NCBI GenBank assembly: GCA_913041025.1 | Contig: CAJWGQ010000006.1 | Coordinates: forward strand, 1 to 43,067 | DNA from: an uncultured Gammaproteobacteria bacterium | Lineage (GTDB): Bacteria > Pseudomonadota > Gammaproteobacteria > Pseudomonadales > Azotimanducaceae_A | Reading direction: 5' to 3' | DNA length: 43,067 nt | Shown here: positions 19,626 through 27,002 of the stretch, one piece after another | Layout: the number at the start of each line of letters is the position of its first letter | How positions within the stretch are numbered: the first letter of the stretch is position 1 | The notes under the pieces: generated by a model | The model's input: the letters and a program-made list of their open reading frames with translations, nothing else | What the model was told of the DNA's origin: nothing | Databases searched by the model: none | Program-made: the position numbers and the translations under genes

Positions 19626-21245
19626 ATGAATCATCTACTTAGTGATGAAGCTTTTCGTAGTTATTTGGTCGACGGTTTTGTGGTTGTTGATCCCATTTCG
19701 CTGGGAGAGGATTTTCATGATTTTCTTTATCAAAAAGCTGAAGGAATTTATGAATTAGTCAAAGGTGCTAAAACGAAAACCCCGCACTTGGACATTATTG
19801 GCGATAATCTTCGAGCACAGATTCCTTTGATTGACAGGTTGCTAGAGGAGCCAGGAGTTAGCGGGGCGCTTACCAGCATATTGGGTAAAGATTATGTGTT
19901 GCACCCACACAATTTTGTGCATCGAAGTGGACCGGCTGATCAGGGCTTTCACCAAGATGGCAACTTACCCTGGAATGAACGTGGACACTATCGTTCCCAC
20001 CACCCGGATTGGGCGATACTGTTTTACTATCCCCAGCAGGTGACTTTGCTCAACGGCCCTACTGAAATTCTCAAAGGTTCCCAATACTGGACAACGGACT
20101 TCGAAAAAGAAGATGGAGATTGGCATAGAGGAGATCCAATCGATCGTACGGAAAAACGAAATCTCTTGGGCAGTGATGACTTAAAACAGAGAGATTTACA
20201 GCTCGAACACGAAATTCAGTCTTTGGGTGTGCCCGATGTTGAGAGATTATTTCTGACCCTTCCCAAAGGGAGTGCGGTCATTTGTAATTACGACATTTTC
20301 CACCGTGGTTCCCGTAGCCTAGAAGGACAGATATCAAGGTACATGTATAAATTTCATTTTATGCGAACCACAAATCCCGAAGGCCCTGCCTGGGATTATA
20401 GGAATTCCCATCTGAATCTTGGAGACGTCCGTGAACAGCTGCGTCCTGTAATTAATCACATTTGGAATTGGAGTAAGGGTGGTCTATCGCTAGAGGAAGA
20501 CACAGCGACAAAGGTTGATGTTGATGAGTTAGGAAAGGCATTGCGATCTTCAGATGAAAGCAAAAGAATAGAGTCCGCTTATCTGCTTGCGGTGAGTCAT
20601 GATTCTAAGAGTGAGAGTCTTTTATTTGAGGCTTTGGAAGATGATTCGGAAAGTACTCGGAGGGCCGGCTGTTACGGTATTAGAGCGTCAATTGCGCCGG
20701 ACGTAGAAAGACTTATTAAGCTGACTCGCGCCAAACGAGTGAGTACAAGGAGGATGGCAGTCTACGCACTTGGTGCTCACGTGCTCTTGAACGAGAAAGA
20801 GGTCGTTGCAGCTTTAATCGATCGATTGAAGTTAGATGAAGACGACTTGGTTCGATCGAATAGTGCGTACACATTAGGTCAAGTTGTACGTCAAGCGCGT
20901 CATTGCGCAACAGAAATAATCGACGCATTGATAGAACGGCTGTTTGCTGGCGTCGAGATGAATAATACTGAGGTTGCGCTGATGCCTAGATCAACGGTAC
21001 GGCAGTCTATTGCTTACGCGCTAGTCCAAGCTTCAGCTAATCACGAATTTACAGAACAACAGTTGAGTAATCTAATCGAAGCCGGCTTGGACGATAGCGA
21101 TCGCTATGTTCAGGGGCTTACGGTCGAGGTCTTGAGAATGGCCAACAAAATTGGCAAACAGACGCTGGATCGTGTGCTCACTGTGTTGAGCAGGACTCGC
21201 CTGAGCCAGACTCCAGTGTGGGTTGAAGGAGGCAATACTGATTGA
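19626..21245 (+). CDS. Phytanoyl-CoA dioxygenase-like protein with C-terminal HEAT-type repeats
   Basis: The first ~290 of 539 residues are a PhyH-type Fe(II)/2-oxoglutarate oxygenase. The metal triad is visible as H109-x-D111 (GFHQDGN) and H226 (DIFHRGSR), with an arginine at about 238 suited to bind 2-oxoglutarate. Residues from about 300 to 525 are a series of short helical repeats (RIESAYLLAVSHD, STRRAGCYGIRA, STRRMAVYALGAH, LVRSNSAYTLGQV, YVQGLTVEVLRMA) of the HEAT/PBS-lyase kind, which usually bind other proteins. PhyH enzymes are normally about 250-350 residues, so the fusion is unusual. No signal peptide is seen. The substrate is unknown; the gene closes the ThDP-LLM-PhyH operon. Confidence 0.85.
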   Translation: MNHLLSDEAFRSYLVDGFVVVDPISLGEDFHDFLYQKAEGIYELVKGAKTKTPHLDIIGDNLRAQIPLIDRLLEEPGVSGALTSILGKDYVLHPHNFVHRSGPADQGFHQDGNLPWNERGHYRSHHPDWAILFYYPQQVTLLNGPTEILKGSQYWTTDFEKEDGDWHRGDPIDRTEKRNLLGSDDLKQRDLQLEHEIQSLGVPDVERLFLTLPKGSAVICNYDIFHRGSRSLEGQISRYMYKFHFMRTTNPEGPAWDYRNSHLNLGDVREQLRPVINHIWNWSKGGLSLEEDTATKVDVDELGKALRSSDESKRIESAYLLAVSHDSKSESLLFEALEDDSESTRRAGCYGIRASIAPDVERLIKLTRAKRVSTRRMAVYALGAHVLLNEKEVVAALIDRLKLDEDDLVRSNSAYTLGQVVRQARHCATEIIDALIERLFAGVEMNNTEVALMPRSTVRQSIAYALVQASANHEFTEQQLSNLIEAGLDDSDRYVQGLTVEVLRMANKIGKQTLDRVLTVLSRTRLSQTPVWVEGGNTD

Positions 21246-21360
21246 ATAGTCAGGACTTACTGGAATTAGCAGCTGAAACAGCCTTTTATAAAACGCTCAA
21301 GAATTTGTTCATAATGGCTGAGACTAGGTTGTATAGGTTCAGACCTGTAAAATACAAGCT

Positions 21361-21389
21361 TTGAGCAATTGGTTTAGTACCGATACAAT
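21361..21389 (+). promoter_or_regulatory. Candidate sigma-70 promoter of the acyl-CoA dehydrogenase gene
   Basis: TTGAGC at 21361-21366 and TACAAT at 21384-21389 are separated by 17 bases, matching the sigma-70 consensus at four and five of six positions. It lies in the 244-base gap after the PhyH-like gene, about 100 bases before the ACAD start, so the ACAD gene probably has its own promoter. The leader contains a short inverted repeat and a possible ten-codon leader peptide. Confidence 0.5.
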
Positions 21390-21438
21390 ACAAGGCTCAG
21401 TAAAATGACGATAAATCACTGATACGCGCAACGGAGGA

Positions 21439-21453
21439 AACGCGATGCGCGTT
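21439..21453. repeat. Small perfect inverted repeat around a leader start codon
   Basis: AACGCG (21439-21444) and CGCGTT (21448-21453) pair exactly, with ATG as the three-base centre. The ATG is the start of a possible ten-codon leader frame that follows GGAGG. In RNA the hairpin would hide that start codon; in DNA it could be a protein site. Confidence 0.4.
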
Positions 21454-21477
21454 CAGTTGGCAGTTAGGGAAATGTAA
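21445..21477 (+). CDS. Possible ten-residue leader peptide upstream of the acyl-CoA dehydrogenase
   Basis: A frame ATG to TAA encodes MRVQLAVREM. It is preceded by GGAGG at 21434-21438 with good spacing and ends 12 bases before the ACAD start, which has its own AAAGGGGA site. A frame this short can arise by chance; the ribosome site is the main support. No run of a single amino acid points to classical attenuation. Confidence 0.25.
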   Translation: MRVQLAVREM

Positions 21478-21489
21478 AGGGGAATTCTA

Positions 21490-22635
21490 ATGGCGATGAT
21501 TCTAAATGAAGAGCAAACCATGCTTAAGGACAGTGCAAAAGATTTTTGTACGAACAATACGCCGATTGGTCAGTTGAGAAAGTTGCGTGATGAATCCAGC
21601 ACCGACGGGTTTGACCGTGATAGTTGGAAAGGTATGGTTGATTTGGGTTGGGCTGCGATTCCCTGGAGTGAGGAGCACGGCGGTTTGGCCTTTGGATATA
21701 AGGGTTTAGGTGTGGTGACGGAAGAGTCTGGTAGAACGTTGACTGCAAGTCCGCTTTATTCGTCAGTTTGGGTGGGCGGAACGATCGTGAATCTTGGTGG
21801 CAATGATTCGCAAAAAAGTGACTTGCTGACAAAAGTTGCTGCGGGTGAGCTACTTCTGGCGTTAGCACTAGAAGAGTCCCACCGACACAGTCCCTACAAA
21901 ATAGCTACTCAGGCGGAGTCGAGCGGGGACTCTTTTACCCTAAACGGTAAGAAAACCTTTGTATTGGACGGTCATGTCGCTGACAAATTAATTGTTGTTG
22001 CTAGGACCTCTGGCGAGGCTGCAGATCGGGATGGGATTAGCCTCTTCCTGGTAGATAGAGAGACGGACGGTGTTAATGTGATTCGAACTATGATGGCTGA
22101 CTCAAGAAATGCTGCCAATATAGAACTGAGCAATGTGAGTGTCTCCTCAGATGCCATGATAGGAGAGCTTGGGAAAGGCGCGGATGTATTAGACCCGGCC
22201 TTGGACATAGCCAGAATAGGGATTTCCGCAGAGATGCTTGGTAGTTTGCAGGAGTGTTTTGAGAGAACTGTCGACTATTTGAAGGAAAGAAAGCAATTCG
22301 GTGTTGCGATCGGTTCCTTTCAAGCTCTTAAGCATCGCGCCGCAAATATGTTTTGTGAGATCGAGTTGTCTAAATCATGCGTTCTAGAGGCTCTAACAGC
22401 TCTTGAGGAAGATCGAGATGCTGAGGAAGTTTCAAAATTAGCTAGCTTGACGAAAGCAAAGGTCGGTGAAACCTTTAACCTAGTTTCGCGAGAAGGCATT
22501 CAGATGCATGGCGGTATAGGCATGACAGATGAGTTTGATATTGGATTTTTCATAAAACGGGCAGCGGTCACAGAGCAGACTTTTGGTGACGTCAATTTTC
22601 ATCGTAACCGTTTTGGTGAACTAGAAGGCTACTAG
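21490..22635 (+). CDS. Acyl-CoA dehydrogenase family protein
   Basis: This FAD enzyme family oxidises acyl-CoA thioesters to enoyl-CoA and passes electrons to ETF. The product has 381 residues with the usual alpha, beta, alpha domains. Seen are LLLALALEESHRHSP, the FAD-binding block LKERKQFGVAIGSFQALKHRAANM, and the C-terminal QMHGGIGMTDEFDIGFFIKRA. The usual catalytic YEGT is replaced by TEQT; E362 aligns with the catalytic glutamate of medium-chain dehydrogenase, so activity is likely. Chain length or substrate cannot be told. It lies downstream of the ThDP-LLM-PhyH operon in the same direction and has its own candidate promoter. Confidence 0.9.
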   Translation: MAMILNEEQTMLKDSAKDFCTNNTPIGQLRKLRDESSTDGFDRDSWKGMVDLGWAAIPWSEEHGGLAFGYKGLGVVTEESGRTLTASPLYSSVWVGGTIVNLGGNDSQKSDLLTKVAAGELLLALALEESHRHSPYKIATQAESSGDSFTLNGKKTFVLDGHVADKLIVVARTSGEAADRDGISLFLVDRETDGVNVIRTMMADSRNAANIELSNVSVSSDAMIGELGKGADVLDPALDIARIGISAEMLGSLQECFERTVDYLKERKQFGVAIGSFQALKHRAANMFCEIELSKSCVLEALTALEEDRDAEEVSKLASLTKAKVGETFNLVSREGIQMHGGIGMTDEFDIGFFIKRAAVTEQTFGDVNFHRNRFGELEGY

Positions 22636-22672
22636 CGAAGCGACTCACCTGGCTGAGTTCAGGAAAGGAAGA

Positions 22673-23161
22673 TCAACGATTTTTAATGCCGATCTGGTGG
22701 CCGAGCTGCTCAGGTAAGGGCAGCTTTGCGTGGCTCTCCAACAGTACGCCTAATTTGGACTGAACTTGATCTGGCAGCGGAGAGGATCGCCTGGTTTTCA
22801 TATCAACATGCATACCGATTTGCTCTGAGGTAGCTGCCAGGTAACCTTCTTTCTGGTGGTACATCTCTTCAAAGATGTGGATTCTCTTGGAATCGAAATT
22901 GATCAGCCTTAATTCGACTCTCACTTCATCGCCTAAAGACAACTCGTTTAGATAATGTATGTGTGCCTCCAGAGTAAAGCATGATCCTATACCGCTCTCT
23001 GTGTAGGCCTTGCCTATACCCAGATAATCATAGAGGTGGTCTATCCCGTGATCGAAAATAACGTTATAAAACGCCATATTGAGATGGCCATTGTAATCTA
23101 TCCAATCTTCAATAACGGTTTCGGTTGGACAGACAATAGGGATGCTTAATTCTTCTGTCAT
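22673..23161 (-). CDS. Hotdog-fold acyl-CoA thioesterase family protein
   Basis: This 162-residue protein has the hotdog thioesterase motif DYNGHLNMAFYNVIFDHG near residues 23-40, with the asparagine and histidine typical of the 4-hydroxybenzoyl-CoA/FcbC-like and carnitinyl-CoA thioesterase group. SLGDEVRVELRLINFDSKRIHIFEE continues the fold. It should hydrolyse an acyl-CoA in the cytoplasm; the substrate is not known. It is a single gene on the minus strand, facing the acyl-CoA dehydrogenase across a 37-base gap. Confidence 0.82.
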   Translation of the reverse strand: MTEELSIPIVCPTETVIEDWIDYNGHLNMAFYNVIFDHGIDHLYDYLGIGKAYTESGIGSCFTLEAHIHYLNELSLGDEVRVELRLINFDSKRIHIFEEMYHQKEGYLAATSEQIGMHVDMKTRRSSPLPDQVQSKLGVLLESHAKLPLPEQLGHQIGIKNR

Positions 23162-23315
23162 TGGGCTACCAACTTCGTGAGTACAATGTTTATTGGATGT
23201 TAACTGCTTATAGGTGTCTTTTGTAGTTTCCTATCAAAGAGCTTTATCTTTGGTGGCAGATTTAAAAAAATGGCTTAAAACGAGCTTGATGATAAAAATG
23301 AGAGGAGGAGGCTGG

Positions 23316-23696
23316 GTGAGTAAGGAGCTTGATCAGGTTTTTCGGTTTCTTTTGGTGGGCGGCTTGATTTTTATCATCGATGGTTTTGTGTTGTTTTCAT
23401 TAATAAAAGTATTCTCTTTATCCCCGCTCGTTTCCAGAATAGTGTCCTGTTTGATTGCACTATTAGCGGCGTTTTTTTTGCATGCCAGGTTTACTTTTTT
23501 TACTAGTGCTACCACTGTTACTCTGATCAGATTTTTGATGATGCAGAGTATAAGCACTGGCTTAAATTTTTCCGTGTATGGATTTTGGTTAGCTTACGGA
23601 TATTCTTTTCAAGGGCCGCTAATTGGCCTTATTATCGGATCGATTTTAGCTACGATTTTCAATTACTGCGCTAATAAATACTTTGTTTACCGTTAA
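23316..23696 (+). CDS. GtrA-like membrane protein
   Basis: This is a small four-helix membrane protein of the GtrA family, thought to help flip lipid-linked sugars for glycan modification. Conserved features are QVFRFLLVGGLIFIIDGFVLF at the start and NYCANKYFVYR at the end. I chose GTG at 23316 because GAGGAGGAG lies five bases before it and because the resulting 126 residues match the family length. The frame is open upstream to 23214 but that extension has no family resemblance. No glycosyltransferase partner is adjacent. Confidence 0.78.
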   Translation: MSKELDQVFRFLLVGGLIFIIDGFVLFSLIKVFSLSPLVSRIVSCLIALLAAFFLHARFTFFTSATTVTLIRFLMMQSISTGLNFSVYGFWLAYGYSFQGPLIGLIIGSILATIFNYCANKYFVYR

Positions 23697-23702
23697 CTCT
23701 GT

Positions 23703-24809
23703 TTAGACGCATTTACCGCTCATTGAATTAATCCAGCGATTAATAAGCGCTACTCCTTCGGCGTGCACTAGCGTTCTACCGATTTCGGGCATCATTTCGG
23801 CAGGATCTCTGGAGCTTAAACGAAAAGACATAATGGATTCGTGTGCTTGACCGGGGACTATCGAATACAGAAGTCCACCGGATCCTCTGCCAGTCGCAAT
23901 TGGAGGTTTACATCTCCCGTAGGAGCGGGGATCGAGATCAGTGTACTCTAGGAGCAAAGCAGATGTGTCTGCGGGACCTTGTTGATTGTGGCAATGCGCG
24001 CAATTGATATCTAGGTAGGCTCTAGCGCGAGCTTCCAAAGATTCTGACTGATCTGAGAAGTCAGCGAGCTTGGGAACTTTCTCTAGATTGGACAACCCTG
24101 CCAATCGCCTGTTTTTTTGGAGATAGAGTAATTGGTTTTTTCCATAGTCAGTATTTGAGTGGTTCAGATGTCTAGCTTTTAGCCCTATTGGCAATAAAGC
24201 ACCTTCGCTATGATTAGTGGTGTGGCAGCTTGCGCATTGATTCTTGCTTGGTATCTGGTAGAAAAACGTCTCGTCAGTATTGACGGGCACTAATTCCTGC
24301 AGGTCACCGGTGATCGTCAGATAGGCGTCGTCCCCTTGCCAAATGTATGGAAGGGCTTCCCAGCCTGTTTTCTGCATTACCAACAAGCGCGTCTCCATGA
24401 GCCTTATGGTATCTAGTGTTAAATCCTCTGGAGATCCGCTCCAATCGTTGTTGAGACTCACGGCCCGCTGGTCAGGGCTTCTATAGAAAAAAGTTTTGGA
24501 GATAATGGTACCTATTGGAAATACGAAAGAGTCGCGCTCCTGATAAATTGCCGGCTGATCTTTGGGCAGTCTAATTGTCCGGAGTTTTGATGCGTAGTCA
24601 GAAAACAAGGAGGAATTGAGGGTATAAACAGTCGAATCCTCAGAAATTTTGATCGAATCTCTCTCCAGCCAGATTAGACCCCAATCTGAAAGTTTTTCTG
24701 GATATTCGTCTGCAAGGAAGAATCTACTGCTCTCAGGTCCTGATTTACCACAACCCAACACAAGCAACAGACAAAAACAGAGCGAGCTGCGTATTGTCTT
24801 AGCTAGCAC
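23703..24809 (-). CDS. Diheme c-type cytochrome lipoprotein (SO2930-like family)
   Basis: This is a 368-residue lipoprotein: a short hydrophobic signal ends in a lipobox with C20 (VLGCGK). Two heme c sites are present, CASCH at 192-196 and CAHCH at 270-274. The overall layout (FVFPIGTIISKTF, IPSKNQCASCHTTN, YLDINCAHCHNQQGP, MSFRLSSRDPAEMMPEIGR) matches the diheme family that I recall as TIGR03806/SO2930, habitually next to a beta-helix protein. It should sit on the membrane facing the periplasm and carry electrons; its partner is unknown. GTG start at 24809 overlaps the end of the beta-helix gene by 11 bases. The in-window Ccm system would mature it. Confidence 0.85.
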   Translation of the reverse strand: MLAKTIRSSLCFCLLLVLGCGKSGPESSRFFLADEYPEKLSDWGLIWLERDSIKISEDSTVYTLNSSLFSDYASKLRTIRLPKDQPAIYQERDSFVFPIGTIISKTFFYRSPDQRAVSLNNDWSGSPEDLTLDTIRLMETRLLVMQKTGWEALPYIWQGDDAYLTITGDLQELVPVNTDETFFYQIPSKNQCASCHTTNHSEGALLPIGLKARHLNHSNTDYGKNQLLYLQKNRRLAGLSNLEKVPKLADFSDQSESLEARARAYLDINCAHCHNQQGPADTSALLLEYTDLDPRSYGRCKPPIATGRGSGGLLYSIVPGQAHESIMSFRLSSRDPAEMMPEIGRTLVHAEGVALINRWINSMSGKCV

Positions 24810-25992
24810 TCAATACAACTCCTGTGAGTTTTGGGAGCACGCAATTATGTGAAGCTTCGTCGATTCGTGGTTCCGCGAATTCGTTGGCTAGGTCAATATT
24901 CAGGACCTTTGCGCCGTCATTTTGAACGCAAATGAGCTTTGTCTCGGGCTTTTCTGGGTTTGTCATGCCATCCCAAATGACATCAGGGAATCGACCTTTT
25001 TCGCCAAACACTGCGTTTTTAAGTTCTAAGAGATAGTCTCTACCCGGTTCAGAGCCTCCCCCCACAAAGGTATTATCGTAAATAAAAATCCCCTCAGGAT
25101 AGGGGTCGAATTCCTCTGCCAGTTCGCGTTGGCCGGCAAAGTTAGCACTGAAGTAACTCGAGATCACGATGTTCGCGGTGTCATTGTCGTTGAATTCGTT
25201 GTCAAAGACTTCTACGAGATCATTTGAATTAATCAATATCCCTGAGCCCTTGGGTACCCCGGAGACCGCGGTGCCTTCTGCTGCGAAATTTTCGGTATTG
25301 TTTTCGATAATTGAATTTCTAAATACCCGAGTGCTATGACCTGTCTTTGGTATTTGCGGCATATTGAAGACGAGTATTCCGCCCGTATTATTTTTGGCAA
25401 TGTTGTCGAAAACGTCTGCGTTTGTTGAGTTTTCAATCTCAATACCGGCGACGTTGTATTCAGCTCTATTGTTTTTAACAATGATATTGTCTGATTGACC
25501 TACATAAATTCCTGCATCTGAAGCGGCGATAGCAACAGACTCTTCAACCAAAAGATTGGTGATCTGTACCGGGTAGATACCATAGGCGCCGTTTTTCACA
25601 TTTGGCCCACGGGTCCACTCTGTTCGCACTCTGCGAATAACAATGTCCTTGCCTTCGTTAACTTTAAGTGCGTCACCTATCGTATCCTCAATGGCTAGGT
25701 CCTCGATGGTAAATTCACTAGCGTTTACGCTAAGACCCTCTGCTCCAGCAATCTGTTCGGAAAAGGAAAGAATGGTCTTATCCATCCCTGCGCCTGCTAT
25801 TGTTACGCCATCAGCGTTCATGACCAAGCTACGCCTAAATTTAAAAACACCCTCTGGAATTTGGATGACGTCTCCTGATTGAGCAGTCTCCATTTGAATT
25901 CTAATTTTTTCTTCTGGAGCCAAGCTTTTTTGACCGCATCCTAAAACAATGAATAAAACTGACAATAGAAGATAAGTTTTGATGTATTGCAT
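24799..25992 (-). CDS. Parallel beta-helix repeat lipoprotein
   Basis: This 397-residue protein starts at ATG 25992, which gives a lipoprotein signal (MQYIKTYLLLSVLFIVLGCG, C19) and has GGAG nine bases before it. The open frame upstream to 26133 overlaps the HupE-like gene and is not needed. The mature part is a right-handed parallel beta-helix with NosD/pectate-lyase-like repeats: GVTIAGAGMDKTIL, NIIVKNNRAEYNVAGIEIENS, ADVFDNIAKNNTGGILVF, LVEVFDNEFNDNDTANIVI. It pairs with the diheme cytochrome, as in Shewanella SO2929/SO2930. Enzymatic activity is not established for the family; copper handling by analogy with NosD is speculation. Confidence 0.82.
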   Translation of the reverse strand: MQYIKTYLLLSVLFIVLGCGQKSLAPEEKIRIQMETAQSGDVIQIPEGVFKFRRSLVMNADGVTIAGAGMDKTILSFSEQIAGAEGLSVNASEFTIEDLAIEDTIGDALKVNEGKDIVIRRVRTEWTRGPNVKNGAYGIYPVQITNLLVEESVAIAASDAGIYVGQSDNIIVKNNRAEYNVAGIEIENSTNADVFDNIAKNNTGGILVFNMPQIPKTGHSTRVFRNSIIENNTENFAAEGTAVSGVPKGSGILINSNDLVEVFDNEFNDNDTANIVISSYFSANFAGQRELAEEFDPYPEGIFIYDNTFVGGGSEPGRDYLLELKNAVFGEKGRFPDVIWDGMTNPEKPETKLICVQNDGAKVLNIDLANEFAEPRIDEASHNCVLPKLTGVVLSAS

Positions 25993-26021
25993 TAACGAAG
26001 CTCCGGTTGCTAACGAAAAAA

Positions 26022-26996
26022 TTATATCAGAAGAAGCGTGCGATCTATGGTCCAGTAGGCGGCTACCATGCCCACAATCCAGCTTGCATAGGTAACGCCC
26101 TGCTGTCTGAATTTTATCTGAGCCAGTAACCACGTTAGACAGGCTAGTAGGCCAATTACTAGGATCTGGCCAAGCTCAATGCCTAGATTAAAGAGTAGTA
26201 AAGATGACCAAAAAGAATCTTCTGGCAATCCAATTTCTCTAAGTGCCCCGGCAAATCCTAGACCATGGAGTAAGCCGAAAAAAAACGCCATAAGCCAGGG
26301 TTTGGCGAGAGTCATCGAAGATTTCGAGAGGCCGTTAACAAGAAGTTCTCTGGCGAGAAAAACGATAGAAAGAGCAATCACCGCCTCAATGGGTCCTTGG
26401 TCAAGCTCAACCAGTTGTAGCACGGAGAGAGCCAGAGTGATGCTATGAGCTATTGTGAAAGAGGTGATGGTCTTGATAAGAGCAATGGGGTCCCTGATCA
26501 GGAAGAATAGGCACATCACAAAAAGGACATGATCAATTCCAAAAACAAGGTGTTCGATACCCACTAGCAAGTAGGAGCTTGTCTGCGTCGCTTCTCCCGC
26601 AAGATCCAAGGTAGGGTTTTCCGGCCGTAGCAGGTAATTTTTGGCATCTCCGTCGCTGGAATTCCATCTGACCATGACATCGGTGAGCGTAACCGATAGG
26701 CCGTCTATGTGGATTTTCGAGTTCTTGAGCTCGCAATCGGTAATCCAGTGGTGAAGAAGAGCACCATTAGTTATTTCAATTGGCAATCGATCATTGAGTT
26801 CGCAGTTTTCAGGAAATATTGGATTCAGGGGCAGCCGCCTGTTTTGAACAACAGGTTGCTTCCACAGGATTTGATATAAAGATTGATCGTCCTGAGTTTT
26901 TATTTCATCGATCTGCAGATAAGCAGGCCTGACTTCATGACTTACAGCCGCGAAGGAGATCAGAAATAGGGATAAAAAAAGTACCTTTCCTCGCAT
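26022..26996 (-). CDS. HupE/UreJ-like membrane permease with periplasmic N-terminal domain
   Basis: This protein of 324 residues has a cleavable signal (about residues 1-19), a soluble extracytoplasmic domain to about residue 145, and then about six to seven helices of the HupE/UreJ type. The family histidines are in GIEHLVFGIDHVLFVM and FGLLHGLGFAGAL. HupE/UreJ proteins move nickel or cobalt in hydrogenase and urease systems, but neither enzyme is present here, and the large N-terminal domain marks a different subgroup. Its cargo is unknown. It lies between the isomerase gene (six-base gap) and the beta-helix gene (29-base gap). Confidence 0.82.
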   Translation of the reverse strand: MRGKVLFLSLFLISFAAVSHEVRPAYLQIDEIKTQDDQSLYQILWKQPVVQNRRLPLNPIFPENCELNDRLPIEITNGALLHHWITDCELKNSKIHIDGLSVTLTDVMVRWNSSDGDAKNYLLRPENPTLDLAGEATQTSSYLLVGIEHLVFGIDHVLFVMCLFFLIRDPIALIKTITSFTIAHSITLALSVLQLVELDQGPIEAVIALSIVFLARELLVNGLSKSSMTLAKPWLMAFFFGLLHGLGFAGALREIGLPEDSFWSSLLLFNLGIELGQILVIGLLACLTWLLAQIKFRQQGVTYASWIVGMVAAYWTIDRTLLLI

Positions 26997-27002
26997 TGAT
27001 TA

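Noticed and set aside
21490..22635. Acyl-CoA dehydrogenase thought to lack its catalytic glutamate because YEGT is absent
   Set aside because: KRAAVTEQT lines up without gaps with the KIYQIYEGT of medium-chain dehydrogenase, so E362 is in the right place.
23214..23315. Upstream part of the GtrA frame as coding
   Set aside because: It has no family similarity, and a strong ribosome site (GAGGAGGAG) stands before GTG 23316.
25993..26133. N-terminal extension of the beta-helix protein
   Set aside because: It overlaps the HupE-like gene and hides an obvious lipoprotein signal that begins at 25992.
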